DNA of 64,000 nt from Sporosarcina ureae (GTDB taxonomy: Bacteria > Bacillota > Bacilli > Bacillales_A > Planococcaceae): assembly GCF_002101375.1 (NCBI RefSeq), contig NZ_CP015207.1, positions 124,001-188,000 on the forward strand, given 5' to 3'. The notes under the pieces are model-generated. The model searched no databases. It saw only the letters and a list, made by a program, of their open reading frames with translations, and was not told the origin of the DNA. Shown one piece after another: positions 43,971 to 57,041 of the stretch; positions within the stretch are counted from its first letter, which is position 1; each line of letters starts with the position of its first letter. Both the position numbers and the translations under genes were made by a program.

Positions 43971-44099
43971 ATGGAACACTGGCTACAGCTCATACAAGAT
44001 GTCGGATTTCCGATTTTCGTATCGTTTTATCTACTGCATCGTTTGGAAGTGAAGCTTGAAGCGATTCATGGCGTTCTCTCGGACATCAAAAACAGATGA
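43971..44099 (+). CDS. YvrJ-family small protein
   Basis: 42 residues: HWLQLIQDVGFPIFVSFYLL, then a charged helix LEVKLEAIHGVLSDIKNR. This is the YvrJ pattern: a short membrane segment followed by an amphipathic helix. GAGGAGG precedes ATG 43971. YvrJ genes accompany DUF1659 and DUF2922, and in B. subtilis yvrJ lies beside the sigO/rsoA regulators. Role unknown. Confidence 0.85.
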   Translation: MEHWLQLIQDVGFPIFVSFYLLHRLEVKLEAIHGVLSDIKNR

Positions 44100-44218
44100 C
44101 TTCATAGGAACTTCATGATTCCGACAAGATTTAGCCAAAATGGAGGACGCCTTCACCTTGTATGGCTTGTGAACTTTCGTTATGATAAAGTGACTAGTAA
44201 AAGGTGGAGGAATCGAAT

Positions 44219-44809
44219 ATGTATAAAAAGCTTTTGGTACCATTGACACTTCTATTCGTGCTGATGTTGAGTGCGTGTGGTGGGGAGTTTAAGCCAGATC
44301 ATAAATATAAAGTGGATTCATTTGAATTTACCAACCAGAACAATGAAACCGTAACCGATGAAGACTTGAAAGGCTCTGTATGGCTGGCACAGTTTGTATT
44401 CACGAATTGTACAACCGTTTGTCCACCAATGATGCACAATATGGTCACGTTGCAGGAAAAATTGATTGACAATAACATCGAGGATTACAATATTGTGTCA
44501 TTCAGTGTAGACCCCGACGTGGATACACCGGAAGAACTCGGGAAGTATCTCGACCTGTTCAGCGCGCCGGACGAAAGCAAATGGCAGATGCTGACAGGTT
44601 ACGATATGGAGACTATTGAAAAATTAGCCGCTTCATCATTTAAACAATTAGTGAAGCAAATCCCTAACGATGATCAAGTGCTCCATGGTGTTTCATTTGG
44701 CTTGGTGAACCAGAACAATGAAGTGGTAAAATTATACGGTGGGAACGAAGATGTGCAATATGATACAATCGTCAAAGACATGAAAGCACTCATCAAAGAA
44801 GGCAAGTAA
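44219..44809 (+). CDS. Sco1/SenC-family lipoprotein
   Basis: About 196 residues. The signal peptide ends in the lipobox LSAC, so it is anchored outside. The thioredoxin-like domain has CTTVCPPM (CxxxC, about 63-70) and the downstream His in VLHGVSFG (about 155-160), the copper ligands of Sco proteins. It delivers copper to cytochrome c oxidase subunit II. ATG 44219 follows GGTGGAGG. It probably works with the CcdA redox system located 4 kb upstream. Confidence 0.9.
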   Translation: MYKKLLVPLTLLFVLMLSACGGEFKPDHKYKVDSFEFTNQNNETVTDEDLKGSVWLAQFVFTNCTTVCPPMMHNMVTLQEKLIDNNIEDYNIVSFSVDPDVDTPEELGKYLDLFSAPDESKWQMLTGYDMETIEKLAASSFKQLVKQIPNDDQVLHGVSFGLVNQNNEVVKLYGGNEDVQYDTIVKDMKALIKEGK

Positions 44810-44829
44810 TCAACAGAAGGGGTGAGGCA

Positions 44830-45513
44830 ATGAAGAAATTAAAGAAAAAGAGGCTCAGTCGATCGGGACGAGTTATGGTCGCTTTTTTGGTTTTATTAGT
44901 ACCTGTTGCTGTCACACTCTTTACGATTTCCGCCATTCTTTGGGTGAATTTCGGAAAACACGACACGATCGCAGAAACGGCTACATCGTTATTTCATATT
45001 CAAGACCGTAAAACGGGAGAAGCCATCCCACAGGAATTTATTCCAATCTATATTGAAGCAGCAAAAGAATACAATATTCCTTGGACATTGCTTGCAGCGC
45101 ATCACCGCATTGAGACCAGGTTCTCTACAATGAAAACCGATGTTTCGCCTGTTGGAGCGGAAGGGCCGATGCAGTTCATGCCGTGCACCTTCGTTGGCTG
45201 GGATTATCCCGGTTGTAAGGAGTTAGGCAAAGGAGACATTCCTGAGCGCGACAAGATTGACCCTGCAGTGATCAAGCAATACGGTGGTTACGGTGTCGAT
45301 GCGAACGGTGACGGAATAGCGGATCCATTTGATATGGAAGACGCCATCTTCAGTGCCGCTCATTATCTGTCGGATAGTGGTGCAGCGGACGGGGATATAC
45401 AAAAGGCCGTTTTCACTTATAATCATAGCGATCAGTATGTAGAAGATGTATTGTGGTACTACAATGAGTTCGAAGAGCAACGCATAGCATCAGAGAAGCA
45501 AGTGAAGAAATAA
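44830..45513 (+). CDS. Membrane-anchored lytic transglycosylase
   Basis: 227 residues with an N-terminal membrane anchor (about 15-40) and an SLT domain. The catalytic Glu lies in AAHHRIETRFST, followed by GAEGPMQFMPCTF and an aspartate-rich VDANGDGIADPFDMEDAIF, reminiscent of a calcium-binding lysozyme-like fold. It cleaves peptidoglycan glycan strands. GGGGTGAGG precedes ATG 44830. It is 20 bases behind the Sco gene and could be co-transcribed. Confidence 0.85.
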   Translation: MKKLKKKRLSRSGRVMVAFLVLLVPVAVTLFTISAILWVNFGKHDTIAETATSLFHIQDRKTGEAIPQEFIPIYIEAAKEYNIPWTLLAAHHRIETRFSTMKTDVSPVGAEGPMQFMPCTFVGWDYPGCKELGKGDIPERDKIDPAVIKQYGGYGVDANGDGIADPFDMEDAIFSAAHYLSDSGAADGDIQKAVFTYNHSDQYVEDVLWYYNEFEEQRIASEKQVKK

Positions 45514-45553
45514 AACGTAGAGTCCACCGAGTTTGGTGGCTCTGCGTTTTTTT
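45513..45553 (+). terminator. Terminator after the transglycosylase
   Basis: AACGTAGAGTCCACC and GGTGGCTCTGCGTT with T7; strong stem. Confidence 0.85.
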
Positions 45554-45593
45554 AGTTTCTATAAGTTGGTAGGTAGTTCAAAAAGTGGGGCGA

Positions 45594-45748
45594 TAGAGCG
45601 GTTGCAAGTCGCGTTAGAGCGCTTTACGTAAAGTAATGAGCGGTTACGAACCATGATAGAGCGGTTATCAACAAGTATAGAGCGCTTCGCGACGGCCATA
45701 GAGCGGATACCGATGAACTATGAGCGCCAAGACAAATCAATGAGCGAA
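45594..45748. repeat. 21-bp-period GAGCG array, copy 1
   Basis: GAGCG starts at 45596, 45617, 45638, 45659, 45680, 45701, 45722 and 45742: seven intervals, six of 21 bases and the last of 20. Each unit begins ATAGAGCG(G/C) or AATGAGCG and has a variable tail. Segment 45677-45727 matches 49948-49998 (reversed) at 46 of 51 positions. Non-coding: one frame has a stop inside. Confidence 0.9.
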
Positions 45749-45765
45749 TTTACTTCATTTACAAA

Positions 45766-45806
45766 ATAAAAAACGTGAAGCGCCTCAAATGGGCAACTTC
45801 ACGTTT
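45766..45806 (-). terminator. Terminator of the GlsB-like gene (minus strand)
   Basis: AAACGTGAAG and CTTCACGTTT, with T-rich sequence following on the minus strand. Confidence 0.75.
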
Positions 45807-45818
45807 AGATGTTTAGTA

Positions 45819-46082
45819 TTACGCAGCTTTACGCATACTCTTCATAATCAAGCTAACAATAAATACAAGTACAACCGCACCGATTAACGCAGGTAGGAAA
45901 TAGAAACTAGAGATTTGTGGACCCCATTCTCCTAATAGTGCACCACCGATCCATGCACCTACAATACCTGCAATGATGTTACCAATAATACCGCCGGGAA
46001 TATCTTTACCTAAAATAAGTCCAGCTAGCCAACCAATGATACCTCCGATAATTAAGAACCATAAAAAGCTCATGTTGCTCAT
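45819..46082 (-). CDS. GlsB/YeaQ/YmgE-family membrane stress protein
   Basis: 87 residues, three helices with glycine-rich repeats: LIIGGIIGWLAGLILGKDIPGGIIGNIIAGIVGAWIGG, matching the transglycosylase-associated protein family. Small integral membrane protein of stress regulons; function unknown. A ribosome site, AAAGGAGATG, precedes the ATG. It lies between the 21-bp array and the hydrolase gene, and it is not part of the B. subtilis gene order here. Confidence 0.9.
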   Translation of the reverse strand: MSNMSFLWFLIIGGIIGWLAGLILGKDIPGGIIGNIIAGIVGAWIGGALLGEWGPQISSFYFLPALIGAVVLVFIVSLIMKSMRKAA

Positions 46083-46160
46083 CTCCTTTTCATTATGTTA
46101 TGTAGCTCTCGCTTAGTATTGGTATTACCATCTTTTTAATACCTCAAACATTTTTCGATA

Positions 46161-46196
46161 AAAAAAGTTCAGACAGTAATAAAACTGCTGAACTTT
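46161..46196 (-). terminator. Terminator of the isochorismatase-like gene (minus strand)
   Basis: AAAGTTCAG and CTGAACTTT with a small inner stem; T-rich tail on the minus strand. Confidence 0.75.
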
Positions 46197-46205
46197 CGAT
46201 TCGTT

Positions 46206-46754
46206 TTAGTTGGCTATAACGGTTGCGCCCAATGTGTTTTGGAAGTGGGAAAGAGCCCAGTCATGGCCTGCAGCGTTGAAACTTGCGACGCCACTTTCGT
46301 GAACGATAATGGAGTAGCCGAGGTTGTACGCGTCGACTGCAGTATGTAAAATGCAAATATCCGTACATACACCCATAAGATGGATTTCTGTAATTCCGCG
46401 TGCACGCAATTGGATATCGAGATCTGTTCCGGCGAATGCACTGTAGCGTGTTTTATCCATCCAAATAATTTGCTGTTTATGTTCGGTATAGAAATCGTGC
46501 AGTTTCCCATAAAGATTTCTGCCTTCTGTACCGCGAATATTGTGAGCAGGGAATAGCTTGCTTTCCGGATGATACGGATCATTTTTTTCATGCAGGTCGT
46601 TGATGACAAACACCGGCAATTGCTGTTTTACAAAATCTGCTGTCTGATCCACAATATACTCCTCAAGCGCGATACCCGGTTCGCCGCAAGTTAAGGCACC
46701 GTCCCTAGCTACAAAATCTACTGTATAATCTACAACGAGTAATGCTTTCTTCAT
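46206..46754 (-). CDS. Isochorismatase-like cysteine hydrolase (nicotinamidase type)
   Basis: 182 residues with the catalytic triad: Asp in LLVVDYTVDFVA (about residue 9), Lys in IIWMDKTRYSAFAGTDL (about 100) and Cys in LMGVCTDICILHTAVDAY (about 129). The metal-binding Asp-x-His of nicotinamidases is visible in NDLHEKNDPYHPES. It probably deamidates nicotinamide or a related amide. GAGAGG precedes the ATG. Monocistronic. Confidence 0.88.
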   Translation of the reverse strand: MKKALLVVDYTVDFVARDGALTCGEPGIALEEYIVDQTADFVKQQLPVFVINDLHEKNDPYHPESKLFPAHNIRGTEGRNLYGKLHDFYTEHKQQIIWMDKTRYSAFAGTDLDIQLRARGITEIHLMGVCTDICILHTAVDAYNLGYSIIVHESGVASFNAAGHDWALSHFQNTLGATVIAN

Positions 46755-47119
46755 AAAGAACCTCTCCTTTTCTTTATTTTCTCATAGTGGCGGCTTAGTG
46801 TCTAAACATATGTAAAGACATACCCGAATTCATTCCCACCATAATTTCACTATCAAATATTTTAAATAATTATGAATTTCATTTTCAAAAGATATACAGT
46901 AAATGTCATAAACGGCGTTTTCACGAGAGAAAGTGACGCTATTTGAGAATGCAAACGACTAATTGAGAATTCTTAACGATATTTCGATTAGTCATAAGCT
47001 TTTCTTATGTATACCTATAATGTATATGTATTTTACTATTGTTCTTTGCTATACTAAGATGGAGTAGAGGAAAGATGGATTCTTTTCGTCTTTCAGTACA
47101 TAAAGGGAGGAAACACAAA
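46755..47119. other. Regulatory region between the hydrolase and aconitase genes
   Basis: AT-rich; contains the CcpC dyad and the aconitase promoter. No coding frame with a ribosome site. Confidence 0.5.
46994..47021 (+). promoter_or_regulatory. acnA promoter region with CcpC-type dyad
   Basis: ATAA-GCTTTTC-TTAT (46994-47008) matches the CcpC consensus ATAA-N7-TTAT. TATAAT follows at 47016-47021 and could be the -10, so CcpC would cover the -35. In Bacillus, citrate and CcpC control aconitase in this way. Confidence 0.65.
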
Positions 47120-49834
47120 ATGGCAAAAAGCAACTTGCATAATAGCCGTCAGTCTTTCAAAGTAAACGACAAGACGTATAACTACTACCGTTTGAAAGCT
47201 TTAGAAGAAGCAGGACTAACAAAAGTATCGAAACTTCCTTATTCCGTAAGAGTATTACTAGAATCAGTACTTCGTCAACATGACGGATACGTGATCAAGG
47301 ACGACCATGTAGAAGATTTAGCTAAATGGGGCACTGTACAAAACGCAGACGCTGAAGTTCCATTCAAACCTTCACGTGTCATCCTACAAGACTTCACAGG
47401 AGTTCCTGTTGTAGTGGACTTGGCTTCATTGCGTTCTGCAATGAACGAACTAGGTGGAGATCCAAACGAGATCAACCCTGAAATTCCAGTGGATCTAGTC
47501 ATTGACCACTCGGTACAAGTAGATAGCTATGGTACGCCACAAGCGCTACAAAAAAATATGGAACTTGAATTCGAACGTAATGCTGAGCGTTACCAGTTCT
47601 TGAGCTGGGCACAAAAAGCATATGATAACTACCGTGCAGTACCACCTGCAACTGGTATCGTTCACCAAGTAAACCTTGAATATCTAGCTAACGTTGTTCA
47701 CGCGGTTGAAAACGAAGATGGATCATTCGAAACATACCCAGATACATTGGTTGGAACGGACTCCCATACAACTATGATCAACGGTATCGGCGTACTTGGA
47801 TGGGGCGTTGGTGGTATTGAAGCGGAAGCAGGAATGCTTGGACAACCGTCATACTTCCCAATTCCAGAAGTTATCGGTGTGAAATTAGTTGGAGATCTTC
47901 CAGACGGAACAACTGCAACTGACTTAGCGCTTAAAGTAACTCAAATCCTTCGCGCACAAGGTGTTGTAGGTAAATTTGTTGAGTTCTTCGGCCCTGGCGT
48001 TTCAAAATTGCCACTAGCTGACCGTGCGACAATCGCAAACATGGCGCCTGAATATGGTGCTACTTGTGGATTCTTCCCGGTTGACGAAGAGTCACTTAAC
48101 TATATGCGCTTAACAGGCCGCGACGAAGAGCACATTGCAGTAGTTAAGCAATACTTGATCGAAAACGATATGTTCTTCACTCCTGAAAAGGAAGAGCCGA
48201 CATTCACTAAAGTTGTAGAAATCAACCTTAGCGATATCGCTGCAAACCTATCAGGTCCTAAACGCCCACAAGACTTGATTCCATTGACTGAAATGCAACA
48301 GTCGTTCAAAGACGCAGTTGTAGCTCCAGAAGGAACACAAGGCTTTGGCTTAACACCAAAAGAGCTTGAGAAAAAAGGCACAATTAAGTTCGAAGACGGA
48401 CGCAAAGTGGATCTTAAAACAGGTGACGTTGCCATCGCAGCTATCACTTCTTGTACAAACACATCTAACCCTTACGTTATGTTAGCGGCTGGATTGGTTG
48501 CGAAGAAAGCTGTTGAAAAAGGACTTACACCACCTGCATACGTTAAAACTTCATTGGCACCAGGTTCAAAAGTTGTTACTGGCTACTTGAACGAATCAGG
48601 TCTATCTGCTTACATGGATCAAATTGGATTCAACACAGTAGGTTACGGATGTACGACTTGTATCGGTAACTCGGGTCCATTGCTTCCAGAAATCGAAAAA
48701 ACAATCGGTGATGAAGATCTTCTAGTTACATCTGTCCTTTCAGGTAACCGTAACTTTGAAGGCCGCGTACACCCATTCGTTAAAGCGAACTACTTGGCTT
48801 CACCTCCACTAGTTGTGGCATACGCACTAGCTGGAACAGTGAACATTGACTTTGCGAAAGATCCAATCGGAACTGACAAAGATGGTAACGACGTATTCTT
48901 CAAAGACATCTGGCCTTCTACACAAGAAGTGAACGATGTATTGAATGCGACGGTTACACCTGAATTGTTCCGTAAAGAATATGCGCGCGTATTCACTGAA
49001 AACGAAGCATGGAATGCAATTGAAACGACTGACGATTCACTATACGATTTCGATGAGTCTTCAACATATATCCAAAACCCACCGTTCTTCGAAAATCTTT
49101 CGAAAGAACCAGCGGATATCGAGCAGCTTAAAGGCTTGCGTGTAATCGGTAAGTTCGGTGATTCAATCACGACTGACCATATTTCACCTGCTGGAGCTAT
49201 CGGTTTGAACACACCTGCTGGACTCTACTTACGTGAAAATGGCGTAGAGCCACGTAACTTTAACTCGTACGGTTCACGTCGTGGTAACCACGAAGTCATG
49301 ATGCGCGGAACGTTTGCGAACATTCGTATTCGTAACCAAATCGCAGCGGGCACTGAAGGTGGATTCACTACGTACTGGCCAAACAAAGAAGTTATGCCGA
49401 TCTATGATGCAGCGATGAAGTATCAAGAAGACGGTACGGGTCTAGCTATCCTTGGTGGTAAAGACTACGGAATGGGTTCTTCACGTGACTGGGCAGCAAA
49501 AGGTACAAACTTGCTTGGCATCAAAACAGTTATCGTAGAAAGCTTCGAGCGTATTCACCGTTCTAACCTAGTGATGATGGGTGTACTTCCACTTCAATTC
49601 ATCAATGGGGAAAACGTTGAATCTCTTGGCTTAACTGGTGAAGAAGAAATTTGTGTGAATATCGCTGAAGGCGTAAAACCACGTTCAATCCTTAAAGTTA
49701 CAGCGAAAGCTCCAGACGGCAAGGAAACTGAATTTGAAGTACTAGCTCGTTTCGACTCTGAAGTTGAAGTGGACTACTACCGTCACGGCGGAATCCTTCA
49801 AATGGTTCTACGTAATAAATTAGCAACAAAGTAA
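47120..49834 (+). CDS. acnA: Aconitate hydratase AcnA
   Basis: About 904 residues; interconverts citrate and isocitrate in the TCA cycle. The three cysteines of the 4Fe-4S cluster are in [15 protein letters not shown] (first) and [13 protein letters not shown] (second and third). The swivel domain has [15 protein letters not shown] and the preceding [12 protein letters not shown] 47120 is supported by AAGGGAGG. Position (ccd - yneK - acnA - yneP) matches B. subtilis citB. The CcpC-like site upstream suggests citrate-linked repression. It may also bind RNA, as AcnA-type proteins do. Confidence 0.97.
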   Translation: MAKSNLHNSRQSFKVNDKTYNYYRLKALEEAGLTKVSKLPYSVRVLLESVLRQHDGYVIKDDHVEDLAKWGTVQNADAEVPFKPSRVILQDFTGVPVVVDLASLRSAMNELGGDPNEINPEIPVDLVIDHSVQVDSYGTPQALQKNMELEFERNAERYQFLSWAQKAYDNYRAVPPATGIVHQVNLEYLANVVHAVENEDGSFETYPDTLVGTDSHTTMINGIGVLGWGVGGIEAEAGMLGQPSYFPIPEVIGVKLVGDLPDGTTATDLALKVTQILRAQGVVGKFVEFFGPGVSKLPLADRATIANMAPEYGATCGFFPVDEESLNYMRLTGRDEEHIAVVKQYLIENDMFFTPEKEEPTFTKVVEINLSDIAANLSGPKRPQDLIPLTEMQQSFKDAVVAPEGTQGFGLTPKELEKKGTIKFEDGRKVDLKTGDVAIAAITSCTNTSNPYVMLAAGLVAKKAVEKGLTPPAYVKTSLAPGSKVVTGYLNESGLSAYMDQIGFNTVGYGCTTCIGNSGPLLPEIEKTIGDEDLLVTSVLSGNRNFEGRVHPFVKANYLASPPLVVAYALAGTVNIDFAKDPIGTDKDGNDVFFKDIWPSTQEVNDVLNATVTPELFRKEYARVFTENEAWNAIETTDDSLYDFDESSTYIQNPPFFENLSKEPADIEQLKGLRVIGKFGDSITTDHISPAGAIGLNTPAGLYLRENGVEPRNFNSYGSRRGNHEVMMRGTFANIRIRNQIAAGTEGGFTTYWPNKEVMPIYDAAMKYQEDGTGLAILGGKDYGMGSSRDWAAKGTNLLGIKTVIVESFERIHRSNLVMMGVLPLQFINGENVESLGLTGEEEICVNIAEGVKPRSILKVTAKAPDGKETEFEVLARFDSEVEVDYYRHGGILQMVLRNKLATK

Positions 49835-49849
49835 TAGGGAATAAGTAAA

Positions 49850-49878
49850 GGTGCTCGGCTTAGCCGAGCATCTTTTTT
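49850..49878 (+). terminator. acnA terminator
   Basis: GGTGCTCGGC and GCCGAGCATC around a three-base loop, then T7. The rest of the gap up to 50155 is occupied by the second 21-bp array. Confidence 0.9.
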
Positions 49879-49926
49879 TGCGTTTTACAGATTGAATAGC
49901 GAGTATATAGTGAAAACCATCGCGTG

Positions 49927-50061
49927 GACGCTCATTAATTCGAAGAAGCGCTCATAGTTCATGCGTATCCGCTCTATGGTCGCTGCGAAGCGCTCTATGA
50001 GACGAGGCGACCGCTCTATCACAGTCTGTATCCGCTCATACGCAAGCCATAACCGCTCATA
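49927..50061. repeat. 21-bp-period GAGCG array, copy 2 (reverse orientation)
   Basis: CGCTC (reverse of GAGCG) starts at 49929, 49949, 49970, 49991, 50012, 50033 and 50054; the spacings are 20, then 21 five times. On the minus strand the array reads as heptads (Y/I)-E-R plus four residues in an open frame at 50076-49885, but no ribosome site supports translation. It is the partner of the 45594-45748 array. Confidence 0.9.
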
Positions 50062-50155
50062 GCCGCGCGTCTCCACCTACATTTTCCAGCCCGTCATAAT
50101 GTCTATCACAAGCAATCCACTTTCTCGTTCGTTATACTAGACATGAGGTGATCAC

Positions 50156-50581
50156 ATGTTTACGAGTGAAAAAGAAATTGAAGTACGCTACGCAGAAACC
50201 GATCAGATGGGCGTCGTGTACCATGCCAACTACTTAATTTGGATGGAAATCGGCCGTACCGCGTTGATCAAAGACCTCGGATACGAATATGCACAACTCG
50301 AGCGCGATGGGTATCTATCGCCTGTAACCGAGCTGTCAGTGAAGTATAAGACGTCGATTACATACGGTGAGACCGTTACAGTCAAAACGTGGGTAGAGTC
50401 GCACGGCAAGCTACGTACGGTCTATGGCTATGAGATTCTGCATGCAGACGGCTCGATTGCCGCAACGGCTGTTTCCGAGCACGTAGTAGTGAAAAAAGAG
50501 AACTTCCGACCCGTGTCGATGCGCAAAATTCATCCAGAATGGGATGCGACGTACACGAAAATTCAGCGAGGCGAAGGCTGA
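50156..50581 (+). CDS. yneP: 4HBT acyl-CoA thioesterase (YneP-like)
   Basis: 141 residues of the hotdog fold: VRYAETDQMGVVYHANYLIWMEIGRT contains the catalytic Asp, as in YbgC-type 4-hydroxybenzoyl-CoA thioesterases, followed by GYLSPVTELSVKYKTSITYG. It hydrolyses acyl-CoA esters; the substrate is unknown. GAGGTG before ATG. One-base overlap with yneQ. Confidence 0.9.
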   Translation: MFTSEKEIEVRYAETDQMGVVYHANYLIWMEIGRTALIKDLGYEYAQLERDGYLSPVTELSVKYKTSITYGETVTVKTWVESHGKLRTVYGYEILHADGSIAATAVSEHVVVKKENFRPVSMRKIHPEWDATYTKIQRGEG

Positions 50582-50898
50582 TGGCATTCGGAATTGATCG
50601 ACAGCAATTAAAAGAATGGAAAAACGCGGTGCAGCGTGAGGAAATTGCATTTTTGACACATTATTGGCTAGATGACCGGTTTCCGACAGTAAATACGGTC
50701 ACAAAAGCGGGATGCAGTGATATCGAAAAGCTCATACAATGGGGAAGGAAGTACGGTTTGCAACCAGAATGGATCCACGCACGCGAAGAATACCCACATT
50801 TCGATTTGCTTGGGGAACGTCAAGTAGACATTTTGAAGCAAGAAGGGCAAATCCATCAATTAACCCGATTAAAAAATGGTAAGCATAACTCTTTATAG
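50581..50898 (+). CDS. yneQ: YneQ-like hypothetical protein
   Basis: 105 residues: GIDRQQLKEWKNAVQREEIAFLTHYWLDDRFP, then TVTKAGCSDIEKLIQWGRKYGL. Matches YneQ by place and style. ATG 50581 overlaps the yneP stop, so the two are coupled; an earlier in-frame start is not supported. Function unknown. Confidence 0.75.
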   Translation: MAFGIDRQQLKEWKNAVQREEIAFLTHYWLDDRFPTVNTVTKAGCSDIEKLIQWGRKYGLQPEWIHAREEYPHFDLLGERQVDILKQEGQIHQLTRLKNGKHNSL

Positions 50899-50920
50899 GA
50901 GTCATGCTTACCATTTTATT
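50871..50920. terminator. Bidirectional terminator between yneQ and yneR
   Basis: AAAATGGTAAGCAT (50873-50886) and ATGCTTACCATTTT (50904-50917) pair perfectly; A- and T-rich tails lie on both sides. The left arm overlaps the end of yneQ. Confidence 0.85.
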
Positions 50921-50926
50921 TGTGAT

Positions 50927-51220
50927 TTACGCTACTTCATAGTCAAAGGATAATTCTTCCGTTGACGAATCTGCATCAATATGCAAGTCATGGCCATCGA
51001 AGAACCAAAGGTCTCGTTCTTCAATGTAATAATGCACGCCGTTCACGACATGTTCGACTGCTAGTTCGTCTGGTACTTCTTTCGTAATACCTATGGAAAA
51101 GCCTTCATGTAGCGGACTGGATCCGCCATAACGCGCGAAAAATTTCACATAATCGCCTGTAGTGACTTCCATTTCTTCTTCAAACCAATGAATGGCTTGT
51201 TCGGATAGGTGAATATTCAT
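50927..51220 (-). CDS. yneR: HesB/YneR-like protein
   Basis: 97 residues: the start MNIHLSEQAIHWFEEEMEVTTGDYVKFFARYGG matches the HesB-like YneR family, which resembles A-type iron-sulfur carriers but lacks the three conserved cysteines. The role in iron-sulfur chemistry is therefore doubtful. AAAGGATG precedes the ATG on the minus strand. Position matches B. subtilis. Confidence 0.8.
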   Translation of the reverse strand: MNIHLSEQAIHWFEEEMEVTTGDYVKFFARYGGSSPLHEGFSIGITKEVPDELAVEHVVNGVHYYIEERDLWFFDGHDLHIDADSSTEELSFDYEVA

Positions 51221-51249
51221 GCTCTATACATCCTTTCCAGTGGAGAAAC

Positions 51250-51852
51250 CTATAGCCATTTTACTTTTGGTTCGGTTCCATTCTTAATTCGAGTAATATT
51301 GTCACGATGGCGATAAAAAATGAAGAAGCCCATCAGTGCGACGACTAAAAATAAATACAGATCGCCACCCATAAAGTAGTAAATGAGACAGTATAGTGGT
51401 CCCATAACGGACACGATGATCGATGTTAACGATACCATCTTCGTTAGTTTTAATGCAATTAAAAACGTAATGACGACCAATAAGAAAATGGGCCAATTAT
51501 AACCAAGTAATACTCCACCAGAAGTCGCAACGGCTTTTCCGCCTCTTAGATTGGCGAAAATAGGGAAGATGTGTCCAAGTACTGCAACGACTCCAAGAAT
51601 CAACGGATGAATCGCTGTATCGTGAAAGTACGGCAATAACGGCAAGAGAACAGCTGCTGTTCCTTTGAAGATGTCTAGCAGTGTGACGACGATGCCAGCT
51701 TTTTTTCCGAGGACCCGAAATGTATTTGTCGCGCCCATGTTTCCACTGCCATGCTGTCTGACATCGGTTCCATAAAAAAGCTTGCCGATCCAGAGTGCAG
51801 AAGGGATCGAGCCGAGCAAATAAGCTGCCAGAATGATAACGTAATTTTCCAT
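51250..51852 (-). CDS. plsY: Glycerol-3-phosphate acyltransferase PlsY
   Basis: 200 residues, five membrane helices. Motifs: GSIPSALWIGKLFYGTDVRQHGSGNMGATNTFR (motif 1, residues about 14-46), then LGHIFPIFANLRGGKAVATSGGVLLGY (motif 2) and FFIFYRHRDNITRIKNGTEPK (motif 3). It uses acyl phosphate to acylate glycerol-3-phosphate, the first step of membrane phospholipid synthesis. It is divergent from parE, with a promoter at 51891-51919. Confidence 0.95.
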   Translation of the reverse strand: MENYVIILAAYLLGSIPSALWIGKLFYGTDVRQHGSGNMGATNTFRVLGKKAGIVVTLLDIFKGTAAVLLPLLPYFHDTAIHPLILGVVAVLGHIFPIFANLRGGKAVATSGGVLLGYNWPIFLLVVITFLIALKLTKMVSLTSIIVSVMGPLYCLIYYFMGGDLYLFLVVALMGFFIFYRHRDNITRIKNGTEPKVKWL

Positions 51853-51890
51853 AGTGAACCCCTTTATGCATGATAAACTAATTTATTATT

Positions 51891-51919
51891 AGTGTAGCAG
51901 ATGCATAAGTTCTGGACAA
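51891..51919 (-). promoter_or_regulatory. plsY promoter (minus strand)
   Basis: On the minus strand TTGTCC - 17 bases - TACACT. It lies about 40 bases before the plsY start. Confidence 0.6.
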
Positions 51920-52035
51920 TAATAGAATTCTAGAGGAAGATGAAGAACAGCCGAAAAAAGGAATTTCCGCATAAAACGTTCGGTGTGTTGTCATCGTTTG
52001 CTCGTTGCATTCCGTACATTTCTTCTATACAATAG

Positions 52036-56519
<4,484 letters not shown>

Positions 56520-56531
56520 TAAGCATAATGG

Positions 56532-56573
56532 AAGCGTCCTATGAAGTGATACAACTTCATAGGACGCTTTTTT
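56532..56573 (+). terminator. Terminator of the parEC operon
   Basis: AAGCGTCCTATGAAG and CTTCATAGGACGCTT pair perfectly; T6 follows. Confidence 0.92.
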
Positions 56574-57041
56574 CTTTATTTTATAGTGTAATGTACTACA
56601 GACTGAGTGAATCAGAAGGATCTATCATAGGATGGAAGCTCCAGTTGGGGACGCTTTCCTAAGAGCCTACTCGTTCGCTCCCTGCGGGGTTTCAAAACGC
56701 ACGCTAATCCCCACCCCATCACACATTCAGCCTTACAGTTCCATTAATCTCACCATGGTCAGTGCACAATCACTTTAGAATTCCACAAAAACGCGACTAT
56801 CGCTCTCCGAAGTCGCGGTCACTCAGCACGAAAGTCGGGTTCATCATGACTAGTCAGAAAATAGTAACTAGTTAAAACACATACACAGCAAGCGCTGAGC
56901 GTCCGCTCAATTTATAATTCCACTCCTAATTACATTAAATATTTAACACAAAAAAGAAAATATAATGGAAAAGTCTCTTTGTTATGATTCTACTCAAGCA
57001 AGTATATAGAAAAGTAGAATAGAAAGCGTAGAGGTGAAGAG
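56574..57041. other. Intergenic region with a repeat module
   Basis: Contains the dispersed module at 56630-56660 and a GCGACT/AGTCGC hairpin near 56795. The last 150 bases are AT-rich and probably hold the promoter of the CoA-ester operon; its boxes are not clear. Confidence 0.4.
56630..56660 (+). repeat. Dispersed module, second copy
   Basis: GGATGGAAGCTCCAG...GGGGACGCTTTCCT; the counterpart of 42753-42784, followed by a further GC-rich part resembling the ends of the larger repeat family. Confidence 0.7.

Noticed and set aside
45594-45748. CRISPR-like array
   Set aside because: The unit is 21 bases with only a five- to eight-base core, there are no spacers of constant size between full repeats, and no cas genes are present.
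49885-50076. 63-codon open frame over the second 21-bp array as a gene
   Set aside because: The frame is a by-product of the 21-base period; no ribosome site is present and the sister array has a stop.
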